This document shows, in pieces, positions 1 to 14,200 of a stretch of 64,000 nt of DNA. The notes beneath the pieces were generated by a model. The model had not been told where the DNA came from. It searched no databases and saw nothing but the letters and a program-made list of their open reading frames with translations. Position numbers and translations under genes: made by a program. The DNA lies in contig CM057149.1 of NCBI GenBank assembly GCA_029964075.1, positions 19,854,197 to 19,918,196 of the forward strand, read 5' to 3'. This DNA comes from Patiria pectinifera. Taxonomy: Eukaryota; Echinodermata; Asteroidea; Valvatida; Asterinidae. How positions within the stretch are numbered: position 1 is the stretch's first letter; each line of letters begins with the position of its first letter.

Positions 1-2094
1 CAAAAATTCCGCTTTTTGAGTAAAACTCAATGGTCCAATTGCCAAGGATAAAAGCCAAAGTTTTAAGTTGTCTGTCACCCACTCCCTGGTGTGCCTGCAC
101 ACCATAGTAAACAGAAATTGATGATTAAAAAAATAACTCTAACAAAGTAGCAATTGTAATTGTATGGGTACAGCACAAGTATAATAGAAACGGGAGGGGC
201 TAAGGCCAATTGTGTACATGAAAGGGAGTAAATTGGTACATATATATGCAATCAAAATGATTCAATTATTTATCCGCAACTCCCTTAATCCCTCTTTTTT
301 TTTTTAAATTTAAAGGAAAGGGGGGGGGGAAGGAACATTCCTTACTACTGCTTTAAACTCCTTTAATGTTCAAAAAACTGACGGTACAAATTGTATAATT
401 AGTAAAAACTCTCAAGGGGCATCAAGTTCAACATACATGTACTTTAAAAGCAGCTCAGTTCTACATGTGTACCGTACCTTCTCCCATCTTGTACAATGTC
501 CTAAACCTGCTCGCCTTTGAAGGATCTGAAACCACTACAGCACAGATGTAAATATTAACCAGTTCGCGTCGGGATTGTTTTCACAACCCTTGATGCCAGG
601 CGGGTTCAGGCCGTCACCTGCGGGTAGCACACCCTGATATTTCTGGCCTTGCTCGCTGCAAGCGGCTCGCAGACAGATATTTCTGGCCTCTGTCGTTGGC
701 ATGTTTATCAGTCATCCGTCCGAATACCGCAAAACCTTTGCGTGTATACACGTCATCCGACATGAACTGGTTACAAATATAGCGACTATTATTAAAACAC
801 TATGCACATGTATATTGAGTAAGTATAAAGTGAATTGAAGATGATAAACTGCTGCTAAATAAGCAGCAAGATTAACCATTAACCAATGGTGGACGCTATC
901 GGTATCTTCGTTGGAACACGTGTTGAACCAATATTATGCACATGTATGTGTAGTGTAAAAAATAGCTCTCTATAAAAAAATACAGAATGAACAAGTTATT
1001 CATATAATGTGTGTGGGTGAACAGTACAATGCCTATGAATAAGTGCTTTTTGCCAACTGCAAATTGCAATACTGCATGCACATGTAGTAAAGTTTATCAA
1101 TGTTATACATAACTCCCCCACTCTTTGTTTTCTTCTCCTTTGTTTCAAAAGTGAAAGTCCAAACCATTTTGTAAGGTCAATCAGGATTAATCCCACACAC
1201 TTAAAACAGCAAGTGAAACATATTGTACTCCCCAGGCTCTAGAGAGTGAAGAAACATGGCTGAAACATAAAAGTCAACAAAGCATGCCAAACCTCATGTG
1301 GGATGGCAAGTCAAAATGATAGAATGCCCCATGAAAAAGCAGCGCTGAGATGAAAGACTTGATTTGGTTGAGTAACTTGGGCTGCCATGTCCAGAAGGGC
1401 TTGATTTGTGCACAAAGGCCTAAAAAAATGACACCTTCAAAATTGGGTCCAAAAGAAAAAGACAAAAAGGCTGAGCACCTACAAGACTGGCCACTTAAGT
1501 TGTAAAACCCCTTGGCATGTATGTAAAACAGAGACCTGAACAGAGTCTTGAAATCAAAAGTTATGCAATAACTACAATAGTTACACAGTACAGAGGCTAT
1601 ACGTTTTGTACATGTACAGTGCACATAAGTGGAGAACTATTGCTTTAACGCCTGAATCATTTTCATTAGCTGGGTGAGTTAACAGTTCTGCAATTTTTAG
1701 GGATGTTAAAACTTATAAATCTCCCAATCCGTGGAAAAGCCGCAGGAAAACACCTCATGAAAGACGGCAACTCTTGAACAGTGAGACTCACCACTCAAAA
1801 AATGCAATACCGGTACATGCATCAGTCCGTACACACATGCATATTCCAGATCTTTTTCCAAGGTATACATTGTAAAGAAAGTGTTGCTGCATGCCTGACT
1901 AATAACAGTGAAATCTTAAAGATGAAAATTCTGAGAAATTTCTCATCAGATCCGTGCCCATCATCTAGATCTTGTTTCCTACCTCTATGCTGTGTCCAGT
2001 CTTTTTTAGAGTCTCTTCACATTTTTTTTCACCCCAACCGCAACCATGGAATATGTGATCATCAAGGTTCTTGGACGAATCCTTCAATTCCTCA
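1..2094 (-). other. 3' UTR and downstream flank of the minus-strand gene
   Basis: Begins directly after the TGA at 2095. A second open frame covers about 1969-2120; it reads FMEPSDEELKDSS and meets a possible GTAGGA donor near 1993, so an alternative 3' exon is possible. An ATTAAA-type poly(A) hexamer on the minus strand lies near 361-367, but I cannot place the transcript end. Positions 555-774 hold a small TIR element. Otherwise this is AT-rich sequence with TACATGTA motifs. Confidence 0.35.
555..774. mobile_element. MITE-like element with AACCAGTTC termini
   Basis: The ends read TTAACCAGTTCGCGTCGG and, inverted on the right, GTAACCAGTTCATGTCGG, about 17 bp of imperfect TIR over 220 bp. 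Inside, GATATTTCTGGCC occurs twice as a direct repeat (about 637 and 678). The interior is GC-richer than its surroundings. No open frame was seen. Superfamily unknown; no clear target duplication. Confidence 0.5.
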
Positions 2095-2218
2095 TCAGAT
2101 GGTTCCATGAATACTGGCATGAATCACTGCCTCTATGGATCGAAGCTCATCAACAGAGGCTGGCTCCATGATCACGGTCGGAGCAGAGTGCAAACCCGAC
2201 CGTGAGTCATCTCCGAGA
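2095..2218 (-). CDS. CTC1: CTC1-like terminal coding exon
   Basis: The acceptor is a T-rich tract ending TTTTGTTAG at 2219-2220. One exon base completes the AG left by the exon at 6569, giving serine, and 40 further codons run to a TGA at 2095-2097. The translation starts LGDDSRSGLHSAPTV, contains MEPASVDELRSIEAV and ends HASIHGTI. The 1-base phase matches the upstream exon exactly. The same bases contain a GGTCGG-type hairpin (about 2171-2205). An overlapping second frame is open further left, so an alternative 3' end or an indel in the assembly is possible. Confidence 0.55.
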
Positions 2219-5200
2219 CTAACAAAATATAATCAGACTGGCACCAGTAATGTGTACATGTACTTCACATCTCATTTTTGCACGAAGAAAGCTTGCACAA
2301 CTTTGATGTAGTCGTCTGGTCTTGCACAGACAACCAAGGTTGAGTCTATTGATTTGAAAATGATTTTTTTTTTTAATAACTCTGCTCCGAACATCATGCA
2401 GACAGCAGCAACTCATTCAGTTTTGATATTTACAACCATATTTTACAAAAGTACATGTACACATATGTTTCTCATTCAGCTGAAGAAAAGTAGGCAAGAA
2501 ATAGTACATGTAGCTTGAAAGACATATTTTTATCCTTCAAAAATCCCTATATTGAGAGTGATCTGCTTGAGTAAAACCTTCATTGAATAATCAACTTGCC
2601 ACAGGGCTGTGTTGTTTTGTTTTACCATTAATTTTTTACTGAACCGGTGCATGCACATTTGTCTCACAAAATCTTTGGTATACATATTTGGCTACTGCTT
2701 ATACTGCAATAATTTAATCACCACATTTGTTCAGTATAGGCTCATTACACACAACAACACTGACCACACAGGATTAGGGTTTTAAGACACTGACCACAAT
2801 ATTTATGGCCAACACTTGACAATCCTCTCACCTTGTTTTGTTGACAAAAACTGACCAAAATCCCTACAAAAACACACAGCAGTCAATTGCTTGCTCCAGG
2901 GGAAACTTAACTGTAAAATGCTGCTCCAGGGTAGTACAAGCAGCATTCCTGTATAGGAAGCCCAGAGTATGTATGACCCACCATGTGAATGTACCATAAG
3001 GACAATGAAGGAATGTTCTAATGACTGTACCACACACACAGCATACTTTTTACTCCACAAGCATTCCCTTGTTCCGCTTTTTATGCCTACAAACAAAATG
3101 CTAGTGTCCAAGGACATGTACAACAGCTTTCCTGAGGACTGATGTCCAATAGGGAATAGACATGTAGCCTTCTAGACCAAATTATTTACAAGATGATGGT
3201 GTTATTGTTTATCTTTCATGATATAAGAGACAACTAGGACATTCCAGAGAGAGGGATGAGCTGAAAAGAGGAATGCAGGTTGCAAAACAGTTTCATGCAA
3301 GCACTAAGCAGAGATTCAAATTGATTCTACACTAGCTATAGTGCTGAATGGTCTATGAGAACCAATGAAGGATGCAAACCAGTGTGTGCAATGTGCATGG
3401 TGTTGGGTACACACCATGACACAACCAAGTCAGGTGAATGTTCCAGGTACGCAACTGGGAATTTAGAAGAAGAAAAAAAACGAGGAAATTCCAAACCACA
3501 CAAGCTTTTGTACTGTATTTTTCAATATGTAATGGCATTCATGAGAAGTAAAAAACGAGGAAATCAGCAGATCCGAGAAAAAGTTGCATGCCTGGTGTTC
3601 ACAATCTTGAAGCGTCTTTCAATTGAGAGACTGGCCAGAAATGGCTTTGAAGTGTCCTTAACATGCTCATACATTTTAGCACAGCAGCAGTCAACATGCT
3701 CGACTTGTAAAAATAATGTTAACGGTGCTCGACAAACTTGAAGGTTTCAAGACTCTTCTTTTCAATGCTCTGACTACTGTAGAGAAAGCCTGCCAAATAT
3801 GAAAACATTTGTTTTTACAGCAAAGGCTGTTTTGATAGAAAGTCTTACATTGTTACAACAATAACAGCTTTTGAAAAAAAACACATGAACGTGCACTACA
3901 GTCTGGAAAAACATGCATCCAACAGGATTTTGGAGGATGTAGGGACAGTAGAATATTGTAAGAACCAAGATGGTGGCCAAGTGCCCTGGTAAAACCAAAA
4001 GGTCATGTCTTGGGTAAATCTGTGCAGCCGCACTCGACTAACCAGAAATCCTGATCAGATGAAGAAGACGGTGATGATATTTTTTCAGGACGTCCCTGAT
4101 GAAGGCACATATTGATGCAGGCTAGACATGGAACAGACACCCTCAAGTTAATGAAACCGCTCTGGGCTCATCTGAAGGGTGTTATCAGCTGCTGGGTCTG
4201 TAAATATTACATGATTTAACCCCAACTTGTCCGGGACCCTGGCTAAATACGCTGGGCTTTGGCACGCAATGCATCTATAAGCCCGAGTCTTTGCAAACAT
4301 ATCCTCGGATGGAGAGTATTGCACTGCGCCTTGGGTGAGGAGTTTAGAATACTCAACAATTCTTCGATTTTATTTCATAACCGCTTTCACAAGACTGGAC
4401 AATGACCCTGTCAATTTCAATGCACTCACAGGCTAAATGTACTTCAGGCAATCTACGCACATGCCCATTTCAAACTGAAGCACTGTGGCTAATAAAAACA
4501 AGTTTGGCAAACTCAAAGTCATACTGGATGAACTTGGCACCTTGAAAAATACATTTCAAATCGTAAATTTGCTAATTTTTGGCATTACCAACTTGTTAGT
4601 TACAGCTTTTGACTTAAACTTCAGATTGAAAGATGGATGACTAACACTGTTACCGGCACGTTCAAATTAAAAATTAGGAACATCAAAATCTTCATGCGTA
4701 GTGCATATTTGAAAACAACATTTTGGAAGACTAAATAGGGCATGCAGTATCAGTCACATGTAACTTTGTGTATTTTCTTCTCAACTCCATTGGGATCACC
4801 ATAGAGCTCTATGGGATCACACAGGATATAACATTCATTCCAAGCTAATGACGCTTATCCTAATCTGATCAATGATATATCACTCGGCCAACATTTTCAC
4901 TCTCTCTAGGGATCAAGGTCTAAATAAACGCAATTCCACACTGGGCAGAAATTCCTATCATGGCATGGTGGGCAACCGATGTGTCAATTTTCCCACATTT
5001 GGTGCGGAACTTGTAGAAGTTGCACTGCACACAGTCATGCCAGGCAGTAATTACCTTGCCACACATTCTGAAGGCAGAAACGTGCGTGTACTTTTTGGAG
5101 GTTTATGAAAAAATACAAGAGAAATATTGTTTAACCCTCCTACGCAAACATACATTGTGTGCAAAGTTGTCCTTTCAGTCAAAATCAATCAAGTGCCTGT

Positions 5201-8200
5201 TTTAAACAGTTAAGAGCTCTCAGTTTACATACAGCAGGATTGACTGGCTGTGACTGTTTTTGTAACTTGAAACAACTAGATGCTTGACTGAAGGTGATTG
5301 CTAAGCCAGCTGTGCCTACCGGTACTTCTTGCCTGCTTTTGTCTGTTGACTGAATTTGTCTAGTCACAGTGTTTGCTTAAAATATAATCTGACTGCTGGT
5401 GACTAGCCTAAAAAGCATGGCAGTGAAGAGGAATTTTTGTTGACTGTCTGTGACTGTTCAGGTAGCTGAGAGGGGTGAAGAAATGGTACATGGGCAACGT
5501 TTTATAATTGGGCAAGAACAATGACCTTGTATCATGGTACGTTCGTGAATGGTACAAGCTGGCCACAATTCTGAAATGGGCGGAAACACCCACACTAACA
5601 TTTCAAAGGAATCTGTGCAAGAACAGAAGATGTGTGTGCACAGGTTCAAAACTGCATAGAGCAATGTACTGAACCAACCTACCGGTACAGCATCATCGGT
5701 GGGCAATGGTTGCATGGCGGCAATTTACATGTAGCATTCAAATATATCTGTCATGTCTCTTTTGTATCTCCACTTAAAACATCATTTTGTGAACAAAACT
5801 TTACCCACAATGAATCTCAGCTTTGAAAGGACATCAAGGCTGGCATTCTATTTACTAGCAGAAGAGGAGGTTCGTTGCGGACGTCTCCGCCAAATTGGTC
5901 ACCTCCAGTGCAACGGAGGACAGCTGGCCAAGGAAGATTCTTGACTACCAGATCACTGGGACCTAGACTATTCACGTGACGTGGATGTCCAAAGAAAAAT
6001 GGATGACAACACCAACAATGACCTGAATTGGGATCAATGCCAATCTGGCATTGAACCAAATGGAATGGAGAAAAACAATCCGGCTATTTACCCAGGCATG
6101 CACCCGGAAATTTCACTGGTTTCACTTTCAGAATTGGATTTACATGTATTTTATGCTGCCAATGTAAATTGGTAAATCACGTACAAATGCTGAGCTGAAA
6201 TGCCTTGGCTGCACAGAACATTGTAACCCTAAGTTCCTAGTGATTTACTAGGAACCTTCCTCACTCTTGCAAAATCCAACACCAAATGGTAAACTCTACA
6301 CCCAAACCGTTGAACTCTGATTATGGTGGTAAGCGAACCCCAAGTAAAGTATAATCAGTTTTACTAGTACAGTACTCACTCCAACAGATTCCAACAAAAC
6401 ATGCAGTTGGATTTTGAAAGAGTTTGGGTGGTTAGGGTTAAGTTAATGTAGATTTAATTGCAAGGTGCAGCGCATTAGGTGTTTGTTTAGATAGCGTGAC
6501 AATGTGTCTGGCTTCATGCCCAAGACTACAAACTGGGAAATAAAGTTTTTCCCAACAAGATGTCTTACCTGCTCCATTTAATTCTACAGTCAAGTAAACT
6601 TCCTGGTTTTGCAATCATACCTTCCAATTGCTTTTTGATTCCATTAAGAACTGCACTACATGTGCATAGTTCCTGTACGTGTATCACGTTCTTGGTAAGT
6701 CTAACTCCAAAGTCGATGCAAACCTTGGATCCTTCAGAAAGGTGCTCTGAAACTTCCGCAGTTACAAATGAACAGTCATTGGTTATACACTGTTATCGAG
6801 CGTGAGCTCCTTGCAAATACCTAATAACACCAAACCACCTCCACACTTTCACCCGCGCACCACAAAACCCTCTCACAAGATCTAATGGAGCAGGTTGTAT
6901 TACATAACTGGCCCCACAATTAGATGTGAGCAAACATAGAGGAACTGCTCATGAATAGCTGTGCGATCATCACACTGAGGTGACCACATAATAATGGAAA
7001 AAGAGAAAAGCAGGAGTCAAAAGAAAGTATTGGAAAACGGCCACAAGGGCCCCCGGTGAATCTACACGAAGCCCACAATCCTTTAGGAGAGGAGGCCACA
7101 ATGGGGACACAATGCTCCTCAGGAAAGTGACTCAAGCCCTCTGAATGTCTGACAAAATGAGCAAGGACATCCTTGTCAGGAGAACCAGAGATAAACAAGA
7201 AAACCAAGAGGTTTTGTTTTCCTGTTCTGACTGTTAGATCAGCTGCTTTGTCAGTAGCTTCTTTGTAATGCTATGAAGGGAAAAGCTGTTACCTTCACAC
7301 TAGAACCTCTTCTCTTTATAAGACCTTTTGTGGTGGTATAGTTTGTAATGTGGATAGCCCTAATTTGTCCTTGTCGAGACTGGCATTCACGGCACAGTGC
7401 AAATGCTGACACCGCTCTGGACAACTTGGCTCTTTCAAAAGGTGACATGCCATAGAATCAAATAGCAAGCAGCGCCATGAAATACAGTAATGTCTACATG
7501 ATGTAGCTATTACACGTAACGTTCATGCCCATAAGACAAATGAGGAAAGGTATGTACACCATGGAGGAATAAGAACACACATGGAGCACATGATGAATCA
7601 CTTTCATTTCGAAATGGCGACTGAAGGTCGAGGGAGGGGGAAAAAAGATACTGATGACAAAAGCTTGAGAGTACAGCAAACACACAACATGCCAGAATTA
7701 ATCAAATTAGTCCGGCATGAGACCAAACCACCATCCACATCCATACATACCTCATAAGGGCAAGCTGGAGGTGGAAATTCTTGCTGCTTATCAGTTCAAG
7801 ATGCCTGCAGATGCAAAAAAAATAACAGAAAAAAGGAAACCCAATGATAAAAAGTACTGTGCAAGGCATTATCGCAGATCAAACAAAAATAGTTTTGCAG
7901 ATTCTGTGACCCTGATCTCAAAACAAAATTGCACTAGAAGCATGTGATGTTGACTTTGAATTTGGTTAGATTGCCATATGTTTCCTCGGTATCTGAAAGG
8001 TTTAATGCGTTTGTGCATAATGACGATGCAAGCTGTGCCTGCTTAAGTTCACTTATACTCCTCCACATTTGCAATGTATTTTTTCAAACGGTGACGATTA
8101 CCATTTATAAATCAACACAGAGCGATACTTCTTTGTATTGTAGGCCTAAACGCAGAAATATCAGAAAATAGAGAAATGGAAAAAAAGGGCTCCTCCTTTG

Positions 8201-11200
8201 CATAATTCTGGTGCTTAAAGTACTAACGGCCACCTGTGGTACAATTGTTGCCATGGCAACATCACAACGAGGTATTCCATTCCAGTGAGCTAAACCAAGA
8301 CAATGTTACATCTGTGTCACTGTACTATCCTCAATGCTCCATTCTTCCAAGGTTAACAAGCTTTGAGTATGGCAAAGCTATTCCAATGTTGCAATGTATT
8401 TTGCCTTGGTTACATTATTAAATCCCAAAACCAAAAGCCCCATGTTGCAATATACACCCGTTAACGTGTTAACGATTTCGAGAAAAAAAAAAGAGAATTA
8501 AAGTTACACATGTACAACTACTTGTTACCATTTCGTAAAAGTTGCGATAATACTTTGTGCGAGTAGCTTCAATGCCTCAAAATACATCTGTTCCCTCTCT
8601 CACATTTGGATCAAATTACATTATAAAAATCAGAACATTTTTACAGTTATACCATGCGTAGATCACGGGGTGGTACAAACTTGTTTACAAGATTGCCTGT
8701 TGTGGTCACGAGACATCAACTTTTCACAGACGAACAAACAGCTCTCTTAGTTCTAGACTGCACAAATCAAGCCCTTCTTTTTATTTGTTGCACCGTGGTG
8801 GATCATGGAGCTAATGTATCGCAATTCAGACCATGGACTGAGCAATCACATGCTGTTAATAACGTATTAGGGCACTTATCATTTACAGGTGGCCTACTAA
8901 TTTGACTCTCCTGTGAGCCATCACACTTGATCATGTCAGTGTGTTTATTCTTGCTCAAGCAGGGCACCAGACTAGCCAGAGCACCGGACTCCTTGAGCAG
9001 ACAACCTCTTATCACTAAGATGCCTAGCCTTGAATTACTAGGCAGCTGACTGCACATATCTTTACATGTTGTTCTCTGTTGCACATCACAAAACTATAAA
9101 TGACATGTACCCTTTTTCACATGTTGAATGTACCCATGACAGAAAACACTCACTGACAAGAGTACAAGTCGAAAAATGTGAAAATACAAGACAATGGAAT
9201 CTTGAAAATTGTAACAGGTTTACAATGTACATGTACCTGCATTAATTTAGAATATTGTTCACTACCTCTAGTAGGGAGTGTGACATAAGTGATTAGGGTT
9301 TTTGACTCATGATCAGATGATCAGATGGTCAGGGGTTCGAATCCTGCCGCTGGCCATGCGTTGTGTCCTCGGGCAAGCCACTTCACTCCACTTGCCTCTC
9401 TCTACCCAGCAGCGTACCGGCATCAGCTGGGGAGTATCATGTGATGGACTGGCATCCCATTTGGGGGGTGGAAGTGGGGAACAATGTTCTCAGTTGTTTC
9501 ATGCCAAGGAAACTAGAGATAAACACCGGCCCGATGAGCCATATTGGCTCATGACAGACTTACGTTTTCTACAAGTTCAACTGGGCAATGAAATTCTAAC
9601 TGCAGTGCATTGCACTCAGCAATCAACAGGACCAATCCTATGCTGTAAGATTGTGAGCCCAACGCTTCCTCAGGCACGAGGGGGGGGGGGGAATGCTTAA
9701 CTCATATGTATGGTTACAATGAAAATTCTGTCAACTCTTTGGTGGTCGGGACAATGCCCACTATTCTGAAGACCTGTCAGTTACTGAAAAAAAAATCTCT
9801 GACCCCTTTTTCCAAAGCAAAGCAATTGTGTCACGCTATTTATCCTCCTGGGAAGGGCCACAATGCAACAAGTCAAAAGAACCAAGTCTAGTGAGAGGCA
9901 GTTTAGTTGTAAGAAAAGCCCCCAGTGCTTTGCAAAATGCCAAGATTATACCATCACAGACAGGACTGGAAATTCAACATACAAAATAACATGTACACGT
10001 ATGCGTACAGAAACGAAGCATTTACAATGTACCTTGTAAAAGGCCTACAGGAAAATTTACAGTAGCTCGATTCCGCTCGAAGTGTCGTCCCATGATACAT
10101 TCACACTCTATTTTCTTGCTCCTCCTCTAGGCCTAGTGGACACTAGCTCGTGTATTCGTACAAATATGATCAAGCAAGAACCAGGGAAGGTAAAAACCAG
10201 TGCATAAGCAAATGGGGGCTGCTTCAACTGTTTGTTTTCGCCAGGGGCCGGAGAGCGAGTGTTTATTTTCTCAACTCAGCTTCAAAAAAGAGAATATCTT
10301 AAAGGCTTGGGGACAATACGGGATCTTTTCTAAAAGTCCTTGTGGTCCCACAAATAGGAGGGTCATTCAAACGTGTTGACGAGTTAATGCCAAATTCTTC
10401 ATGTGAATGTTGAAGGGGGGGGGGGAGAAATTCTACTGTTTGTGGTTGGCGGGTGTTTTATTTTGCCAGTTGACTCAGGTAGTCCATGTAAGTACCATTG
10501 GAGGTACTTTACTGCCAGGATAGCTGACTGAAGGATTCTTTATTTGATTGAGGCGGGTGCAACGTGGAATAAATATCCAGTGCCCACTTTGAGCCTGAGG
10601 ACTCATTTTTACAATGCAACTTAATGTTGGCTGCCCTATTATCACCTTGATAGGCAGGTGGAACACAAATTTCAGGTCTAGTTTGGCAATGCTTAGCACT
10701 AAAAAAGTCGAAAGCATAACAAATATCACTGTTATCCCATACCACTTGTTCACGCACCCTATTAGGCTAATTCAGTTCATGTAAATTTACAACTTGAAGA
10801 GCGGATGATCTCACAAAAAGTAGGGATCTCACTCTACGCTCAATGCAAGAATCAAATAGAATTGGTTCCACACTTACGAAAAGAATCACAACTTCCAGAC
10901 ATGGTGAGGACTGAGGAACTGACTATCTGCATGAGACATCTCATACTGGTTATAATCAGCCCCAGATGTGAAGGAGAATAAAACATCTCAGTCCAAAAAA
11001 ATGTAACCTTCATCAAAGACGTGAAGTGTTCATGATGCATCATTTGAAGCATTCCATTTGTTTTAGACATTCTACTGCTGCCCAGATGCCTTCCATTATG
11101 AACCTTAAAAGGTCTGCACATGAGGTCTGCGATTCAAGACAGGTTGATAAGCCACAAGTTCATAACAAGGCCTTGAACAGTATATTCTCAGTCCTTGATC

Positions 11201-14200
11201 AACTAATCCAACCCCAGCTGAACAGGAACTCATGATCTCCCGGTATCTTTTATTACCGTCCCAAAGGTGCAATTGAATATTAGCAAGTCGTGAAACACAT
11301 GTACATGTACATTTAAGGATATACAGCAGCATATTTTAACCGCAATCCTCTTCAACTTCCCAAAAGACTTCCGTTTTTTCATTTCAGCTTTAAAGTGTTT
11401 GCCTCTCCACGCCCCCCAGCTGGGGCATGTCTCTCTCAACATCTCTAAAAGGATTCCCTGCTCCTGGAAAATTGGGCACTTATCAGTGGGGGGACCAGAA
11501 TCAATTTGAGGCTTGCCCTCTTCTTCAGCTGCAAGTTCCCCGGAGGAGGAGGAACAGAAAAAAAATGACTAGACCAGAAAAAAAATCGACTTGGCCAGCG
11601 CTACTCTGGTTCTGATTGCCAGAACTCTGTTTTCGATTTTTTTTTCCTTCGGGAGACAAATTATTTACAACCACTTAGGGCTAATGTAGGGTAATTAGGG
11701 TACCTCAATGCCAGAGGATGCTGGGTATTATGCAGGTTCTTGAGAAAATCCTTGTCACTTATCAGTGTTGAATACATTGTAGTTTTAGAAAGTATTTGCA
11801 GTTGTAAATATTATCACACAACAAAATATATTTCAGTGAATTTATCAAAGGTTGAAAAGCATACCCTAACCGTCCTCAATCCTCCAAAATCCTCACGTTT
11901 CTCAAACACCATTCATCCTCAATCCTCCAAAATCCTCCAAAACTGCTATGCGGATTTTGGAGGATTGAGGATGAATGGCGTTTGAAAAAAAAACATGTGG
12001 CAGGACTATCGGACGACTTGAAGGATTGAAGTACATATATATACTAGGTATCCTTCATTTGAACATACATGTAAGTGCACAATTTTGGAGGATTTCGGAG
12101 GATCGAGGATGGTTCCTACCAAAAAAATGTATACAATGAACATGATCAGGAAAAGAAAAAAAACATATTCTCAATTTAATCTGTCCAACTAGGAAACCTA
12201 AATGTTTAACCCAAACTCTTGTGTGATATTGTTAAATTCATCCGAATCGTCCAATTATTTCCCTGTGTAGGGAATACACGGGCATGCTACCCTGTGTATC
12301 AAGTACAAATGTAATAGTTGCTGAGCTCTACCCTTGTAAATTCTGCAACATCCTTCAGACCCTCCTGGTGAATTTCAAAAGAACTGGGGGACATCAAACA
12401 ATAAAAGGAGATAATAAGCTAAGAGGAATATCGGTACTTAGAAGTCAAATTTAAATTTTTTGCAAAAACCCTCACTGTGATGGTCCAAATTCATAAAGAA
12501 TCCACAAAAGCCTAAAACGAAACCAAGCAATTTGCCAATATGGTGACGGACTCCTACTTAGAAGAAATGATTCACACAACAAGAATTTCTTGAACCTCAC
12601 TGCAATAACAAAGCATTAAGAAACAAGGAAACTGGTAGATCAAGTCTCAGAGTGAAATATATTACAGGGTGGGAGTAAACAGTGTGGGCAATGGTTGGCC
12701 AACATCACTTACCATTAATCACACATTATGAGGCAGGACAGATGATGACCACATGTCATGTCTTACAATCATATAGCCTGGCAGGGATGTTGGTGTGGAA
12801 TTTGGGGTTCTTGACTTTTGTTAATATTAGGCAGCCATGAGTCAAATAACCAAGGAAACATTGCCCTTTCAAAACCGTTTGTGGGTGCAATCATAGAGGT
12901 ACAGGCAGGAAACCAACAAACGAGGAATCTGACACAGACAAAATAATCGCTGAAGAAGAAAAAAGATCTGGAATGTCAGCCAGTAGGCCTACATGCACAA
13001 ATTAGCAATGAATTTGTATGTTTTCAAATTTTGAGCCTTTCTTTCCTCAAAATGGGCTCTTGAATTATCTCAACTTCTTAAGCTACATCGATCTTGGTGT
13101 CAGGAAACACGAATATCATTAATATTTAGGAATTATCAATGAAATTTGTGAATACCACATTTTCTGAACATGTCACTATACATGAACAAATATTTTTCGT
13201 GAACACACACGTATCTGTGCTGGTGTTTAAATCAATTACTTCAGAAATTATTTGTCCAAGAATTCCTGTAACAAAAATACATTTCAAGTTTAAGTCTCCT
13301 GAGAGACATGTACCACAGTGTACATGTATTTTGACCCCTACCCTTGGTTTCTGAAATTCAGGTACATTTACATTCATTTCTATTGTTAAAAAAGTGCTCA
13401 ATGCGACTACAGTCTATCTACACCAATATTAAAATGTACTTACTGAACTGCCCAGTAAACTAAACACCTTGAGTTCCGCAATGATCAAATGATCAAATAC
13501 ACCGCCAATGATGAACAGCTCCAAGAAATACCAATTCTTCACGTGAAACATGCATAAGGCAAGAATCACGCATGGTCAAATGCCTTTTCAAATTCACGTT
13601 TGATCGAAAACGGAAACGCCAAAGACAACGGGGACAAAAGGCCTGGCAAGGCTAAACACCAACTCCTGTAATCCCCTGATCAATATGTAAATCCGCTTAT
13701 CAATGACTGCAGATCAAGCTGACATGGGATTAGGGACAATCACAGGGGTTTTGGGTTTGGACAAGGGGTAGGCTTGTCATCCTGAGATCGATCAGCCAGC
13801 TCAGTGCTCCTCTTTTCAATCTATGTCAAACCCTGATGTGCTCTTGGTGAAAGGTCAGTGTACACATGCACAGTGAAGGTACTCAACCTCAGGAATGCAA
13901 TGCATCTACTGTCCGGCATAATTAGGTCCAATGCATGACCATTCACTACAGACTTCTTAATACTGGTCATGATCAACTTCCACAAAACTTGTAGAAAAAT
14001 TAGTGCAATCTTGTAAAAAAATTTTTTAGGAAACATGAACTAGTTTTTATACTGCATGTACTTTTTTAAAGTATAAGATAAGGAGCAATGACAAAATGTA
14101 CAGAAATGAAAAGATTCGAGTGTCTGAAAGCCTAGTGGCCATCTTGACCTTGAAAAATCTTTCAAGAACTTTTATTTTCTTACTGCAATAGCAGCATGTC

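Larger units (their letters stand above)
2219..6568. other. Intron between the last two coding exons
   Basis: About 4.3 kb without a convincing exon. It holds one copy of the CAGGCATGCAACT element (3444-3594), one copy of the 5.2/20.1 kb dispersed repeat (5205-5440) and one copy of the 6.2/50/52 kb repeat (6241-6443). At 5852-5955 short frames on both strands look protein-like. One sits behind a TTTACTAG acceptor and reads QKRRFVADVSAKLV, but I could not connect it to any gene. Confidence 0.5.

Noticed and set aside
6920-7207. Minus-strand 95-codon frame (SPDKDVLAHFVRHSEG) as an exon
   Set aside because: No good donor in the frame, and neighbouring exons already join in phase across it.
12660-12715. 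Minus-strand GTAAGT donor at 12710
   Set aside because: All three frames upstream of it hit stops close to the donor.
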